Notes: a model not told the origin generated them from the sequence alone. A stretch of DNA of 64,000 nt from Arthrobacter sp. Edens01 (GCF_001307035.1 NZ_LKIU01000005.1:1412300-1476299), one strand, 5' to 3'. Positions 35,613 to 44,276 are shown, counted from the first letter of the stretch. Made by a program: numbers and translations.

Positions 35613-35628
35613 ATACCCCTAGGGGTAT
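35613..35628. promoter_or_regulatory. CsoR/CstR-type operator, site 1
   Basis: ATACCCCTAGGGGTAT, a perfect 16-bp palindrome with the TACCCC/GGGGTA arms typical of CsoR-family operators. It lies midway in the 150-base intergenic region between the Cys-rich mini-protein (minus) and the repressor gene (plus). Confidence 0.85.
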
Positions 35629-35634
35629 GCAAAT

Positions 35635-35648
35635 TACCCGCCGGGGTA
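35635..35648. promoter_or_regulatory. CsoR/CstR-type operator, site 2, overlapping a -10
   Basis: TACCCGCCGGGGTA is an imperfect second copy, 22 bases from site 1 (centre to centre about two turns). It abuts and overlaps TATAAC (35647-35652), a -10 candidate for the repressor gene, so binding would block transcription start. Confidence 0.7.
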
Positions 35649-35698
35649 TAACATGAACGGGAGTCAGACACCCGCATCACGCAGCACAGGAGACACAA

Positions 35699-35956
35699 AT
35701 GCAGCTAGACAGCGAAGACACCGGCCCCATCATCAACCGTCTCAAGCGCGCCCAGGGACAGCTGGCAGCGGTCGCACGCATGCTGGAGGAAGGCCGTGAC
35801 TGCAAGGACATTGTCACTCAGCTTTCGGCAGTCTCGAAGGCCGTGGACCGTGCAGGTTTTGCGATTATCGCCTCGGGCCTTGAACAGTGCCTGACCAGCG
35901 ACGACCCCGCGGTGGACCGTGCAGAGATGGAAAAACTCTTTATGTCGCTGGCCTAG
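35699..35956 (+). CDS. CsoR-family repressor, CstR-like (persulfide-sensing type)
   Basis: 85 residues, the all-helical CsoR (DUF156) fold: INRLKRAQGQLAAVARMLEEGRDCKDIVTQLSAV. The first Cys is Cys35 and the second Cys64 in SGLEQCL. In copper-sensing CsoR the matching segment is HLETC and its His binds Cu(I); here the His position is Gly60, as in staphylococcal CstR, where two cysteines sense sulfane sulfur. The EEGxDCKDxxTQ segment is also CstR-like. AGGAG precedes the ATG. Likely represses itself and the divergent Cys-rich mini-protein through the two palindromes. Sulfur-metabolism enzymes are not in this locus. Confidence 0.88.
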   Translation: MQLDSEDTGPIINRLKRAQGQLAAVARMLEEGRDCKDIVTQLSAVSKAVDRAGFAIIASGLEQCLTSDDPAVDRAEMEKLFMSLA

Positions 35957-35975
35957 CTCCGGCGCCCCCGCAGCC

Positions 35976-38024
35976 CTAGAAAATCACCACGAACCGCATA
36001 AGCGCGTCATACAACTTGCTGCTCATGGGCTCATTGGGTCCCATCTGGTTCCGGTCCTGCAACGCAAGATCGGGATGGTCCGTAATGATCCCGTCCACAC
36101 CATCACGCAGCATGTTCCGAATGGCCTCCGGTCCGTTCACTGTCCAGACGTAGAACTCCTTGCCGTCTTTCCATGCCGACTCCCGAACAGCATCGGTATA
36201 TGACGCCTCCTCAACCACGATGAAGTCGGCGGTGGTCTCCGGCGCGGCTACACCAGCAACAGCCATAGTCAGGCCCACGTACAAACCGGGACGCAGGCGC
36301 TTGAGCTCCTCAGCACTGTCTTTGTCGAGCGAGTGGTAGATGTTCTCTTCGAGTGCTTCCAGTGATTCAAGCTCGGCAACCAGGCGCTCCACATAGTCCT
36401 CAGTCTCCCCGCCGTGCATCTTCATCTCGATTAGCAACGGCTCCCCAATCTCCTGGGCAGCCCGGACGTAATCGGTCAGGGACGGGATCAAGTCGGTATG
36501 GCCAAACTGGTCCTGCACAGTCATCGACGTAAGTTCAGCGAGCGTCAGATCCGCCACAGCAGCATTCCGGCCCGCCAGGCGCTGAAGAGACGCGTCATGC
36601 ATCACCACAAACCCGCCGTCAGAGGTCTGCATGACATCCATCTCCACCATGTCGGCACCAGCTGATGAAGCCGCACGCAGCCCGGAGATCGTATTCTCCG
36701 CTCCCCCGCCGCTGAACCCGCGATGACCCAGAATCAAGGCCTGGGGAACCTCCCGCAGTCCCTCCATCACAGGAATGTTCAGAGTTCCCAAAATCAGGGC
36801 AAGCACGACGGCGGCACTGGCCGCACCGGCTCGCGCGGCGCCGGAGCGGATGCCATGGCGGGCGCTGGACGTCGCGGCTGCCTGGACGCCGGAGCCACCA
36901 CCCCGGCCAAGCCCGTGGACGCCTGTGGATTCAGTGCCGGTACCGGCTTTTGCGCTGTCAGCGGTCCCGCCCGCAACACCGCCGTCGTCACCTGAATGCC
37001 ACGTGACCTTCCCCGGAAGCAGCGGAAGACTGCGTTCGGTGAGTTCGATCAGCATGCCCGCAATAAACATGACGAAACTGCCGGCAAGAACAACACCAGC
37101 CACCTGTGCGGTTCCAAGACTGTACGCAGCAACACGGGCTGCACCCGCAGGCAGGAACAGATCGGCAGCAAGGGTGGGGAGCAGGGACAGGAAAACCAAA
37201 GCTGCGCCGGCCAGCAACGCACCGGCCGTTGCCGCCGCACCCGCAGCCAGCAAAGCAAGCGTGGTCCGGCTTGTCACCTGCCAGCTAAGCCTCATGGCTT
37301 TGCCGCCGGCAACTCCTCCCAGGGCAAAGAACGGAACCGCCAGCGAATAACGCAGCGCAAGAGTACCCACAACCATCAGGAAACCCACGTAAGCCAGGGT
37401 TCCCGGTGTGGACTTCAGCATCTCACCCGAGACGAAATTCGGAACGGCAATTGAATGCGTAAGGACTGAAAAGAGACCGGCCTGGGTTAGGGGAACCACC
37501 AGGAACAGGTAAACCCCAAGAGGAAGGGATCCCAGCCGCGGAAGGCGCTTCAAGACGGGAAGCATCCCGCGAAACAGCGCTGCAGGGCCAAGACTGAGAC
37601 CGGAACGCACCCGCCCGGCAGCCACCACCAGCACGCTGAGCTGCAGAGAAACCGTTGCCACCGCGAGGACACAAAGGGCCGCAATCCATCCAAGTGAACG
37701 CCCGTTGCCGAAGGCCGAGGCCAAGGCTGCAGAATCCACTGCATGGACCCCGGCAGCAGCAAGTGCCTCGGTAAACATCCAGTGGATCAGCGGGGAGATG
37801 ATCGCGAGCGGCACGGCCTGGCTCAGCGCATACACCAGAAGCAGCCGCCAGCCGCCCTGCCTGAGGATCGACCAGCCTGCCTTCAGGAGGGCGGGGAACA
37901 GAACGCGGCTGCGCAGGCCGGCCGGCCACTCCTGAAGGCCCGCCCGTCTGGCCAGCCGCGGAATTCCGGCGGCACGCTGCGAAAGGTTCGGCCGGACCTT
38001 CCCGTCGTGCCTACTTGCCTGCAC
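35976..38024 (-). CDS. Membrane-anchored glycerophosphodiester phosphodiesterase
   Basis: 682 residues. The N-terminal half has about eight hydrophobic segments with AVPFFALGGVAGGKAMRLSWQVT, the GPDPase membrane domain. A Gly/Ser/Ala-rich linker (about 345-410) leads to a single helix (AAVVLALILGTLNIPVM) and then the GDPD catalytic barrel from about residue 430: LGHRGFSGGGAENT, MVEMDVMQTSDGGFVVMHDASLQR, LIEMKMH and DGIITDHPDLAL. It would hydrolyse glycerophosphodiesters or related lipids outside the membrane. GTG at 38024 (AAAGGTG upstream) overlaps the oxygenase gene stop by 14 bases, so the two are co-transcribed. Confidence 0.92.
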   Translation of the reverse strand: MQASRHDGKVRPNLSQRAAGIPRLARRAGLQEWPAGLRSRVLFPALLKAGWSILRQGGWRLLLVYALSQAVPLAIISPLIHWMFTEALAAAGVHAVDSAALASAFGNGRSLGWIAALCVLAVATVSLQLSVLVVAAGRVRSGLSLGPAALFRGMLPVLKRLPRLGSLPLGVYLFLVVPLTQAGLFSVLTHSIAVPNFVSGEMLKSTPGTLAYVGFLMVVGTLALRYSLAVPFFALGGVAGGKAMRLSWQVTSRTTLALLAAGAAATAGALLAGAALVFLSLLPTLAADLFLPAGAARVAAYSLGTAQVAGVVLAGSFVMFIAGMLIELTERSLPLLPGKVTWHSGDDGGVAGGTADSAKAGTGTESTGVHGLGRGGGSGVQAAATSSARHGIRSGAARAGAASAAVVLALILGTLNIPVMEGLREVPQALILGHRGFSGGGAENTISGLRAASSAGADMVEMDVMQTSDGGFVVMHDASLQRLAGRNAAVADLTLAELTSMTVQDQFGHTDLIPSLTDYVRAAQEIGEPLLIEMKMHGGETEDYVERLVAELESLEALEENIYHSLDKDSAEELKRLRPGLYVGLTMAVAGVAAPETTADFIVVEEASYTDAVRESAWKDGKEFYVWTVNGPEAIRNMLRDGVDGIITDHPDLALQDRNQMGPNEPMSSKLYDALMRFVVIF

Positions 38025-38871
38025 GGTTGCGCACCTTTCGGTACGGATGCGTGTCGACTTTCGTGGTCAGGCCAGTAATCACGTTCTCGTAGGAGTGGTT
38101 ATGGCGCGCCGCCGCCATCATTCCCCTGGTGGTCCTTGCCGCACCGCGCAGGTTCATTGGCCGCCCGGCCACACCGTAAAGGAGCAGCGCCCAGTCCGGC
38201 AGGAGGGAAAGTATCCCGTCCTGGATAACGATTCCCGTCCAGACCTTCACCGGATTGCCCCGGAGCGACGGCTTGCGGATCGCCCGGCTCACTTCAGCGG
38301 CGGGAAGGGAGAGCGCCAGCCAGTGGCGCTGGTCGTCAATGTACTTCTCCAGGTCGGCACAGGTCGCAGGCAAACGGGCCGGGTCAATCCCGACCAGCTC
38401 GGCAGCAATGTGCTGCTCGACCACAAACTGGTCACGCTCCTGGGCGGTGAGACTGGGCCCAAAGGCATCTGCAGCACGCAGCACGGCGTAGACCAGCGTG
38501 TTGTGGGTCCAGTCCATCCAGTCACCGGTCTCGGCACGAAGCGTTTCCCCGGTAGTGGGATCCTGCCAGTTGGCGTGCTTGTGCATGCCCCGCACGGCGC
38601 GTGCAGCGGCGTCGGCGTGCGCTTTGTCGCCGAAGATCGTGGTGTCGATGTACTGCCCCGTGCGTTCCCCCCGGGCAGCGGCATCCTGGCCGGTGACGCT
38701 GACTTCGGAGAACAGCCGCATCATGCCGGGGTTCAGGGCCTGGAGCAGCAGTGCTGCGATTCCGCCAAGCTTGGAAGACGGATCAGCATAGAGGCGCCAG
38801 CTGATGCTCTCCGGACCAAAGTAACCGTCGTCCTGCCGCGGCTGATCGGTTGGACGGGCTGTCTGTGTCAC
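38011..38871 (-). CDS. MpaB-family oxygenase (DUF2236)
   Basis: 286 residues of the DUF2236 family, which includes latex-clearing protein and the MpaB oxygenases; many members bind haem b. Visible: GPESISWRLYADPSSKLGGIAALLLQALNPGMM, AVRGMHKHANWQDPTTGE, and DWMDWTHNTLVYAVLRAADAFG with the conserved WxHxxL-type region. The conserved His/Arg positions of the family fit, but the substrate is unknown. A palindrome TTGGAC-TAC-GTCCAA sits 49-63 bases upstream. Operon with the membrane GDPD downstream. Confidence 0.85.
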   Translation of the reverse strand: MTQTARPTDQPRQDDGYFGPESISWRLYADPSSKLGGIAALLLQALNPGMMRLFSEVSVTGQDAAARGERTGQYIDTTIFGDKAHADAAARAVRGMHKHANWQDPTTGETLRAETGDWMDWTHNTLVYAVLRAADAFGPSLTAQERDQFVVEQHIAAELVGIDPARLPATCADLEKYIDDQRHWLALSLPAAEVSRAIRKPSLRGNPVKVWTGIVIQDGILSLLPDWALLLYGVAGRPMNLRGAARTTRGMMAAARHNHSYENVITGLTTKVDTHPYRKVRNRAGK

Positions 38872-38919
38872 ATTTGCTCCTCATGCAGGTCAGGACGGAT
38901 TCCGGATGACCAATCAAAA

Positions 38920-38934
38920 TTGGACTACGTCCAA
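38920..38934. promoter_or_regulatory. Palindromic operator candidate upstream of the oxygenase gene
   Basis: TTGGACTACGTCCAA has perfect 6-bp arms and a 3-base centre. It is in an AT-rich patch beside TATACT (minus strand, 38946-38951), a -10 candidate, so a bound dimer would cover the transcription start of the DUF2236-GDPD operon. No regulator gene is adjacent. Confidence 0.6.
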
Positions 38935-39005
38935 CTTGCGTTGAGTATATAAGCACGGCCCCTGGACCCGCGTCATGACTGCGACACAATTGGGGCATCC
39001 GCCGG

Positions 39006-39701
39006 TTACAGGCGGCTAAAGGCTTCGGCCTTCCCGGTGGGGCCGGCAACCAGGAGTTCGTCGCCCTCTTCGAGGACTATGTCCGGCTCCGCGAACTTCC
39101 ATTCGCCGTCGGACTTGCGCAGCGCCACAATCACCACGCCGTAGCGGCGGCGCACTTCCGCCCCGTGAATAGTGGAACCAGCCAGGAACTGCCGGGGCGA
39201 GGTCTCGACCACCGCGAAGTCCCCGCCCAGGGGGATGTAGTCGAGCATGCTGCCCTGGACCAGGTGGGCAACCCTCCGTCCCATGTCCTTTTCAGGAAAG
39301 ATGACGTGCTGGACACCCAGCTGCCGCAGGACCGTACCGTGCGCTTCGCTGACCGCTTCGGCCCAGATCTGCGGGACTCCGAATCGCAGCAGCAGGGATA
39401 TGGTCAGGATGCTTGCACCAACGTCCTGCCCTATGGCAACCACCACCCGGTTGAACTCGGGAATTGAGAGCTGGCGGAGCACATCCTCCTGGGTGGCGTC
39501 CGCCATCACCACATAGGTCAGGCGTCCGTCCAGGCTCTGGACCACCTGCTGTTCCCCGTCAATGCCCAGCACGTCGATTCCGCTGGCCATGAGTTCGAGG
39601 GCGAGTGACTGGCCGAACCTGCCAAGTCCGATCACGGCCACGGCGTCGGACTCGCGGATCCGCGCCGACTCCCTTCCGGTAAAGATGTTGAGCCTAGCCA
39701 A
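39006..39701 (-). CDS. Potassium-uptake regulatory subunit, KtrA/TrkA type
   Basis: 231 residues: RCK_N Rossmann domain AVIGLGRFGQSLALELMASG with GIDGEQQVV at the end of strand 2, then an RCK_C domain (FAVVETSPRQFLAGSTI ... ILEEGDELLVAGP). It forms the cytosolic gating ring that binds nucleotides and controls the KtrB channel-like subunit. I chose TTG 39701 because AGGAAAGG is upstream; this overlaps the TrkH/KtrB stop by 8 bases. Confidence 0.9.
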   Translation of the reverse strand: MARLNIFTGRESARIRESDAVAVIGLGRFGQSLALELMASGIDVLGIDGEQQVVQSLDGRLTYVVMADATQEDVLRQLSIPEFNRVVVAIGQDVGASILTISLLLRFGVPQIWAEAVSEAHGTVLRQLGVQHVIFPEKDMGRRVAHLVQGSMLDYIPLGGDFAVVETSPRQFLAGSTIHGAEVRRRYGVVIVALRKSDGEWKFAEPDIVLEEGDELLVAGPTGKAEAFSRL

Positions 39702-41049
39702 TGATCGGCCTTTCCTCAGGGAGTCTGTACTTGAGCCTGCGCTCCTGAAGGGCAAGTGCCGACGCCAGCAGGATGGGCCCGAGTCTTCCTGTGAACATGA
39801 GTACCACCAGGATCAGCTCCCCTGCTACGGGCAGGGCGGAAGATACCCCCGCAGACAAACCAACCGTCCCGAAGGCCGAGACGGTTTCGAAGAGCAGACG
39901 ATCCATTGAGTAGTCCGTGAGCGCCATAAGGGCTGCGGTTGACACCGCAATCAGTCCGGCCGCAACGAGCACGACTACCAGCGCCTGGCGCGCAGTGTAG
40001 GCGGGCAGTGCCTTGCCCAGTGCGCTCACTTCCGGGTTGCCGCGTGCCTCAGCCACGACGACGAACACGAGCACCGCAAACGTTGTTACCTTAATGCCGC
40101 CGCCGGTGCCCGCAGGTCCGGCCCCAATGAACATCAGCACATCCATGCCCAGCCAGGACAGCGGTTCCATCTGGGCTACATCAATCGAACTGAATCCCGC
40201 GGTCCTGGTTTGCACCGACATAAAGAAGGCTGCAAGCACGCGCTCCGGGCCGGACATTCCCCCAAAGGTGTCCGGGTTGTTCCATTCGCTGGCGGCTATG
40301 AACACGCTTCCCGCAGGCAGCAGGATCAGGGTTCCCCACACCACCAGCCGTGTGTTGATGCTCCAGCGCAGCGGTTGTCGCCAGGCCCTCCGCAGCTGGA
40401 CCAGCACGGGAAAGCCCAGCCCGCCAATAATCACTGCTGCCGCCACCGGAAGACAGATCAGCGGGTCTGAAGCGTAGGCCTCAAGGTTGCCTTCGAACAG
40501 CGAAAAGCCGGCGTTATTGAAGGCCGATACGGCGTGGAAGGCTGCCAGCCAGAGCGCTTCACCGGGTTCCTTTCCGTATCCGAGCCAAAAACGCACTGCG
40601 AGGACCAGGGCAATTACCGCTTCCGTTCCCAGGGATATCTTGACGACGCCGGCGACCACCTTGGGGGTCCCGTCCAGTTCCTGACTCCGGTTTTCTGCAA
40701 TCGCCTGGAGCCTTGAACGGAACGTGAACCTGCCAATAACGGCCAGCCCCACGATGGATGCGAACGTCATGACACCCAGTCCGCCGATCTGGATCAGCGC
40801 AAGGATGACCACGTGCCCGAAGGTGGACCAGTACACGTGGGTCTCGACGACGGACAGTCCCGTCACGCACAGCGCAGAGACCGCCGTGAACAGGGCATCA
40901 GTGAAGGAGGCGCTGCCGGGGGCCGCATCGGAGACAGGCAGCATCAGCAGTCCCGTTCCGCAGAGGGCAGCGGCCACAAAACCGAGGAAGACCACCTGTG
41001 AAGGACGCGAGACCCGCCCGCGGTGTCCCTGCCTGGGGCGTTCAGCCAC
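39694..41049 (-). CDS. Potassium-uptake membrane subunit, KtrB/TrkH type
   Basis: About 451 residues with four repeated M1-P-M2 units. Selectivity-filter-like segments are visible: SALCVTGLSVV, AVSAFNNAGFSLFEGN, FFMSVQTRTAGFSSID and ETVSAFGTVGLSAGV, each with the conserved Gly after the filter. Passive or Na+-linked K+ uptake across the inner membrane, controlled by the KtrA protein just downstream. The GTG at 41049 is a choice by length; there is no clear Shine-Dalgarno, and the TTG at 41109 is the alternative. No ydaO-type element was seen upstream. Confidence 0.9.
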   Translation of the reverse strand: MAERPRQGHRGRVSRPSQVVFLGFVAAALCGTGLLMLPVSDAAPGSASFTDALFTAVSALCVTGLSVVETHVYWSTFGHVVILALIQIGGLGVMTFASIVGLAVIGRFTFRSRLQAIAENRSQELDGTPKVVAGVVKISLGTEAVIALVLAVRFWLGYGKEPGEALWLAAFHAVSAFNNAGFSLFEGNLEAYASDPLICLPVAAAVIIGGLGFPVLVQLRRAWRQPLRWSINTRLVVWGTLILLPAGSVFIAASEWNNPDTFGGMSGPERVLAAFFMSVQTRTAGFSSIDVAQMEPLSWLGMDVLMFIGAGPAGTGGGIKVTTFAVLVFVVVAEARGNPEVSALGKALPAYTARQALVVVLVAAGLIAVSTAALMALTDYSMDRLLFETVSAFGTVGLSAGVSSALPVAGELILVVLMFTGRLGPILLASALALQERRLKYRLPEERPIIG

Positions 41050-41294
41050 ACACTGACAGTACGCCCGGGCCCCCCTCCGGTCACCGCCGCGGCGGCCTAT
41101 CCGGTTCAATCAATCCGGATCCGGCCGCCCCGGGGGCGAAACGCAGCGAAGTCCCGGTTGCCCAGCGCAGCTCCGGTTGTAGAGTGCTCTACCAAAAGCC
41201 GCTGGATTAACTACGGGTACACCCCGCTGCTGGCCCGCCGAGACCCGGCGGGCAGCCAGGCAGGGGTGCGGGCGGGGAGAGGAGCAGCTGAACC

Positions 41295-42494
41295 ATGCAC
41301 GAGCTCCACCGGACACTGGCCGCAGAGTGGGAAGCGGGCCGGACTGCTGCACTGGCCACCGTGGTGCGGACTTTCGACTCCGCACCCCGCCCTCCCGGAG
41401 CACAGATGCTGGTAACCGGTGACGGCGCGGTCGTCGGCTCCGTGTCCGGGGGCTGTGTGGAAGGCGCTGTGTACGAACAGGCGCTTGACTGCATTGCCGG
41501 CTCCGGACCCGTTCTGGCAAGTTTCGGGGTCAGTGACGGTGACGCCTTCGCCGTTGGGCTGACCTGCGGCGGAACCATGGAAGTCTTCATCGAGGCACTC
41601 CCGCCCGCGCAGTCTGCGGTCCTCGGGCCAGCGCACGCCGCGGTTGGGTCCGGTCTGGGAACAGGGATTGCGACCATAATCGAGCACCCGGACCCGGAGC
41701 GGCTGGGACGGAAACTGGTGGTCCTGCCGGAAGGGGTACTGGGCTCCCTGGGAAGTCCGCGGGCAGACCAGGCCGCGGCGGACGACGCGGCAGGCCTGAT
41801 TGCTGGGGGCCGCAGCGGTGTGCTCACCTACGGGCCTGACGGGGAACGGCTGGGTACCGGGATGTCTGTCTTTGTCAGCGCCTTCGCTCCGCCTCCCCGG
41901 CTGCTTGTGTTTGGCGCGGTTGACTTTGCCTCAGCACTTTCCCGTCTGGGCGCTTTCCTGGGTTATCAGGTAACCATCTGCGACGCACGTCCTGTCTTTG
42001 CGACGGAAAGACGCTTTCCGGACGCAGCCCAGGTGGTTGCCGCCTGGCCCCATGTCTATTACCAGGAGCAGCTCGACGCCGGGCTAATCGATGCCCGATG
42101 TGTGGTCTGTGTCCTCACCCACGACCCCAGGTTCGATGTTCCTCTGCTGGCAGCAGTCCTTGGCGGGCCCGCGGTTGCCTACGTTGGTGCCATGGGATCA
42201 CGGCGCACCCACCGGGAACGGCTGCAGCGCCTGGCGGAGGCGGGAATCAGCGCCGAAGAGCTGGCGGTTCTCCACAGCCCAATCGGCCTGGACCTTGGGG
42301 CACGGACTCCCGAGGAAACCGCCGTATCCATCGCCGCCGAGTTCATCGGCAAGGCCTGGGGAGGATCAGGCATCCCGCTCCGGCTGCTCGACGAACGGAT
42401 CCACCACCAGGAGCGTCCGCTTACTGCCCGGATGGATCAGCCGCTTCCGCCAGCTCAAGTTCAAACGCCAGGCCGCCGTACCGGACTCCGTTGA
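41295..42494 (+). CDS. xdhC: XdhC-family protein (molybdenum hydroxylase maturation)
   Basis: 399 residues. Domain 1: ALATVVRTFDSAPRPPGAQMLV, GSVSGGCVEGAVYEQAL and LTCGGTMEVFIE, with the conserved Cys residues of XdhC. Domain 2 is a Rossmann fold (LLVFGAVDFASALSRLGAFLGYQVTICDARPVFAT) and ends YVGAMGSRRTHRERLQRLAEAG. XdhC binds the molybdenum cofactor, helps its sulfuration, and inserts it into xanthine dehydrogenase-type enzymes. No xdhAB genes adjoin; a modABC operon is 16 kb away. Its last 74 bases overlap the antisense 3' end of the next gene. GAGAGGAG precedes the ATG. Confidence 0.9.
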   Translation: MHELHRTLAAEWEAGRTAALATVVRTFDSAPRPPGAQMLVTGDGAVVGSVSGGCVEGAVYEQALDCIAGSGPVLASFGVSDGDAFAVGLTCGGTMEVFIEALPPAQSAVLGPAHAAVGSGLGTGIATIIEHPDPERLGRKLVVLPEGVLGSLGSPRADQAAADDAAGLIAGGRSGVLTYGPDGERLGTGMSVFVSAFAPPPRLLVFGAVDFASALSRLGAFLGYQVTICDARPVFATERRFPDAAQVVAAWPHVYYQEQLDAGLIDARCVVCVLTHDPRFDVPLLAAVLGGPAVAYVGAMGSRRTHRERLQRLAEAGISAEELAVLHSPIGLDLGARTPEETAVSIAAEFIGKAWGGSGIPLRLLDERIHHQERPLTARMDQPLPPAQVQTPGRRTGLR

Positions 42495-43542
42495 CCTGCA
42501 GCTGGAGGGAATGCTTGCCGGCATAGTGGCGGCGGGTGGTCATCTGCCGGAATTCATGCGCAGCGGCCAGTGTCCGGCGCTCCCCCGGGGCCAGATCCAG
42601 CACGGCCAGTTTGAAAACCTTGGGCGCAGTCTGCCCGTTCGCCTTGACGTAGTGGACTACGTAGTCGACGGCGAGACGGGCTGCAGTGCTGCCGGTGTTT
42701 TCGAGGGTGCAGCCAAATGTCATTCGGCCGGGAAGGCTCAGCCGCGTAGTTGGGGACTCCGGTCCCTCGACGGTGATTTCTGCGGGGGTGAATCCCAGCA
42801 GAGCCAGGGCGTTTGGATCCGCCTTCTTGATCAGGGTTCGGAGTCCGTGGCGAATGACACGGAGGGTGGCCGGTGATGCTGTTTCCTGCCACCGGGCCGC
42901 CGTCTGCACAGTGATTTCGGGCGCATGGCGGGAGATGTCGTTCAAGTGGTTGGCGACCGACCGGCGTACGTCCTCGCTGGGGTCGTCACGGAGTGCATCA
43001 AGGATGGGCAGGGTGGCCCGGGGGCGTTCAGTGAGCGCAGGGACGCGAATAGCCCACGGCAGGTATGGCCTGGTGCCCTCGCTGGCAAGGCGCCGCACCC
43101 GCGGGTCCGGGTGCACAACCCAGCGCCCAACTGTGTCCAAAGCACGGTTCAGGTCCGCCTGAAGCAGTCTGCGGATGGCGAACTCACTGGTCAGCCTCGG
43201 CGTCAGTTCAGCCAGCAGCTCGAGGACGTCGTCAAAAGCTGAACTGCTGCCGTCGGCAAGGGCCAGCGTGACGGCCGACTCGGATACCGGCCACATAATC
43301 CATCCTTCAAAACCCGGGTCCTGCAGGGCGGACCGGTAGGCCGCAGATGCCTTGGCGTAGGAAGGGTATGCGCCGGCCAAAACCCCGGCCAGCAGGTCGG
43401 TGCGGGACCGCAGCGAAAGCGGGTCGAGCGCTGGAACGGACTCCATCAGCTTCTGCAGCCCATGCACCGGCGCGGCGGCGGCCAGGCACCGGTGCAGGAC
43501 GGCGACTTCGGCCGGTCCCAGCAGGTTGTCCATTGCGCCCAT
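42421..43542 (-). CDS. DNA alkylation repair protein, HEAT-repeat (AlkD-like) family
   Basis: 373 residues, mostly helical repeats: RLLQADLNRALDTVGRWVVHPDPRVRRLASEGTRPYLPWAIR and LRDDPSEDVRRSVANHLNDISRHAPEI contain the Trp/Asp/Arg pattern of AlkC/AlkD-type DNA glycosylases. After about residue 255 an immunoglobulin-like beta domain follows (GRMTFGCTLENTGSTAARLAVDYVVHYVKANG). Such two-domain forms are close to AlkC. Expected to remove or bind alkylated bases. GGGGGGAA precedes the ATG at 43542. The 3' end overlaps xdhC by 74 bases on the opposite strand. Confidence 0.87.
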   Translation of the reverse strand: MGAMDNLLGPAEVAVLHRCLAAAAPVHGLQKLMESVPALDPLSLRSRTDLLAGVLAGAYPSYAKASAAYRSALQDPGFEGWIMWPVSESAVTLALADGSSSAFDDVLELLAELTPRLTSEFAIRRLLQADLNRALDTVGRWVVHPDPRVRRLASEGTRPYLPWAIRVPALTERPRATLPILDALRDDPSEDVRRSVANHLNDISRHAPEITVQTAARWQETASPATLRVIRHGLRTLIKKADPNALALLGFTPAEITVEGPESPTTRLSLPGRMTFGCTLENTGSTAARLAVDYVVHYVKANGQTAPKVFKLAVLDLAPGERRTLAAAHEFRQMTTRRHYAGKHSLQLQVNGVRYGGLAFELELAEAADPSGQ

Positions 43543-43714
43543 TGTGTTCCCCCCGCTGCTGCCTGCTCTACTGTCCGATTCCCGGATTCATCCTATCGGT
43601 GCCGAAACCGGAGGGAGCGGGCGGCACCGGGACTCAGACGGGACGGCCTCGGCATCCCCGTGGTGCCGATCCCTCGCGGCCCGGACAGGACGGCCGGTCA
43701 GCCCGGCGCCCCGG

Positions 43715-44023
43715 TTAGAGGTCAACGTCGGTATAGCAGCCGCGTCGGCCGATCCCGGCAGGCCGGAGTACGGCTGGTTCCCGGCTGGACGCTTCCGGAA
43801 AGGCCGCCGTGTAATTGTCCACTGCCGGATCGCGGCGGGAACGGATCCCGCCGTCGAACTGCGTGGTGTAGGACGGCAGGACGGAGCGGAACTCTGCCTG
43901 GGGCTCTGCTGCTGACGCAACTGGCCCGGCTCCGCCAAAGCGGGCAACATAGCTGCCGCCGAGGGCCGGCACGCGGGTCTGCGGGGAGGTGATGCCCGGC
44001 GCGGATTTCTTGGTTTTGAACAC
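43715..44023 (-). CDS. Small protein with repeated Tyr motifs, unknown
   Basis: 102 residues from GTG 44023, chosen because AGGAG stands 5 bases upstream; nothing upstream in the frame looks coding. A motif of the form x-(S/N/C)-Y-(V/T)-x-x-(F/D) recurs four times: GSYVARF, PSYTTQF, DNYTAAF, GCYTDVD. No signal peptide and no hydrophobic helix. Family unrecognised. It lies alone between the alkylation-repair gene and a divergent membrane protein gene. Confidence 0.6.
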   Translation of the reverse strand: MFKTKKSAPGITSPQTRVPALGGSYVARFGGAGPVASAAEPQAEFRSVLPSYTTQFDGGIRSRRDPAVDNYTAAFPEASSREPAVLRPAGIGRRGCYTDVDL

Positions 44024-44276
44024 GATTCTCCTAAGACAGCAGTCTGTTCCGGGCAGCACAAAGTGCGCCGCCGGGACGGCATGGGTTTTAAGTCGGGGCA
44101 GCCGGCACTGGCATGGCCTCGCTGCGGGTCCGCCGCCTGCGTGCATCGGGGCGGACGGGAACGCCGAACGGATACGTTCTGCGTGATGCTTCGAGATTAG
44201 CAGTTATTCTGAATCATTCATAAATAGCCCCCGGCGAGTGACGCCGCCCTCACGATGCGGCGATAGAGTTGAACCC

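Noticed and set aside
41050-41294. Leader region between ktrB and xdhC checked for a c-di-AMP riboswitch
   Set aside because: None of the conserved ydaO blocks is present. Only an 8-bp hairpin (41233-41253) in the xdhC leader is seen, with no identifiable function.
44210-44220. TGAATCATTCA palindrome as an operator
   Set aside because: Only 5-bp arms in an AT-rich patch, which can arise by chance; mentioned as part of a promoter region only.
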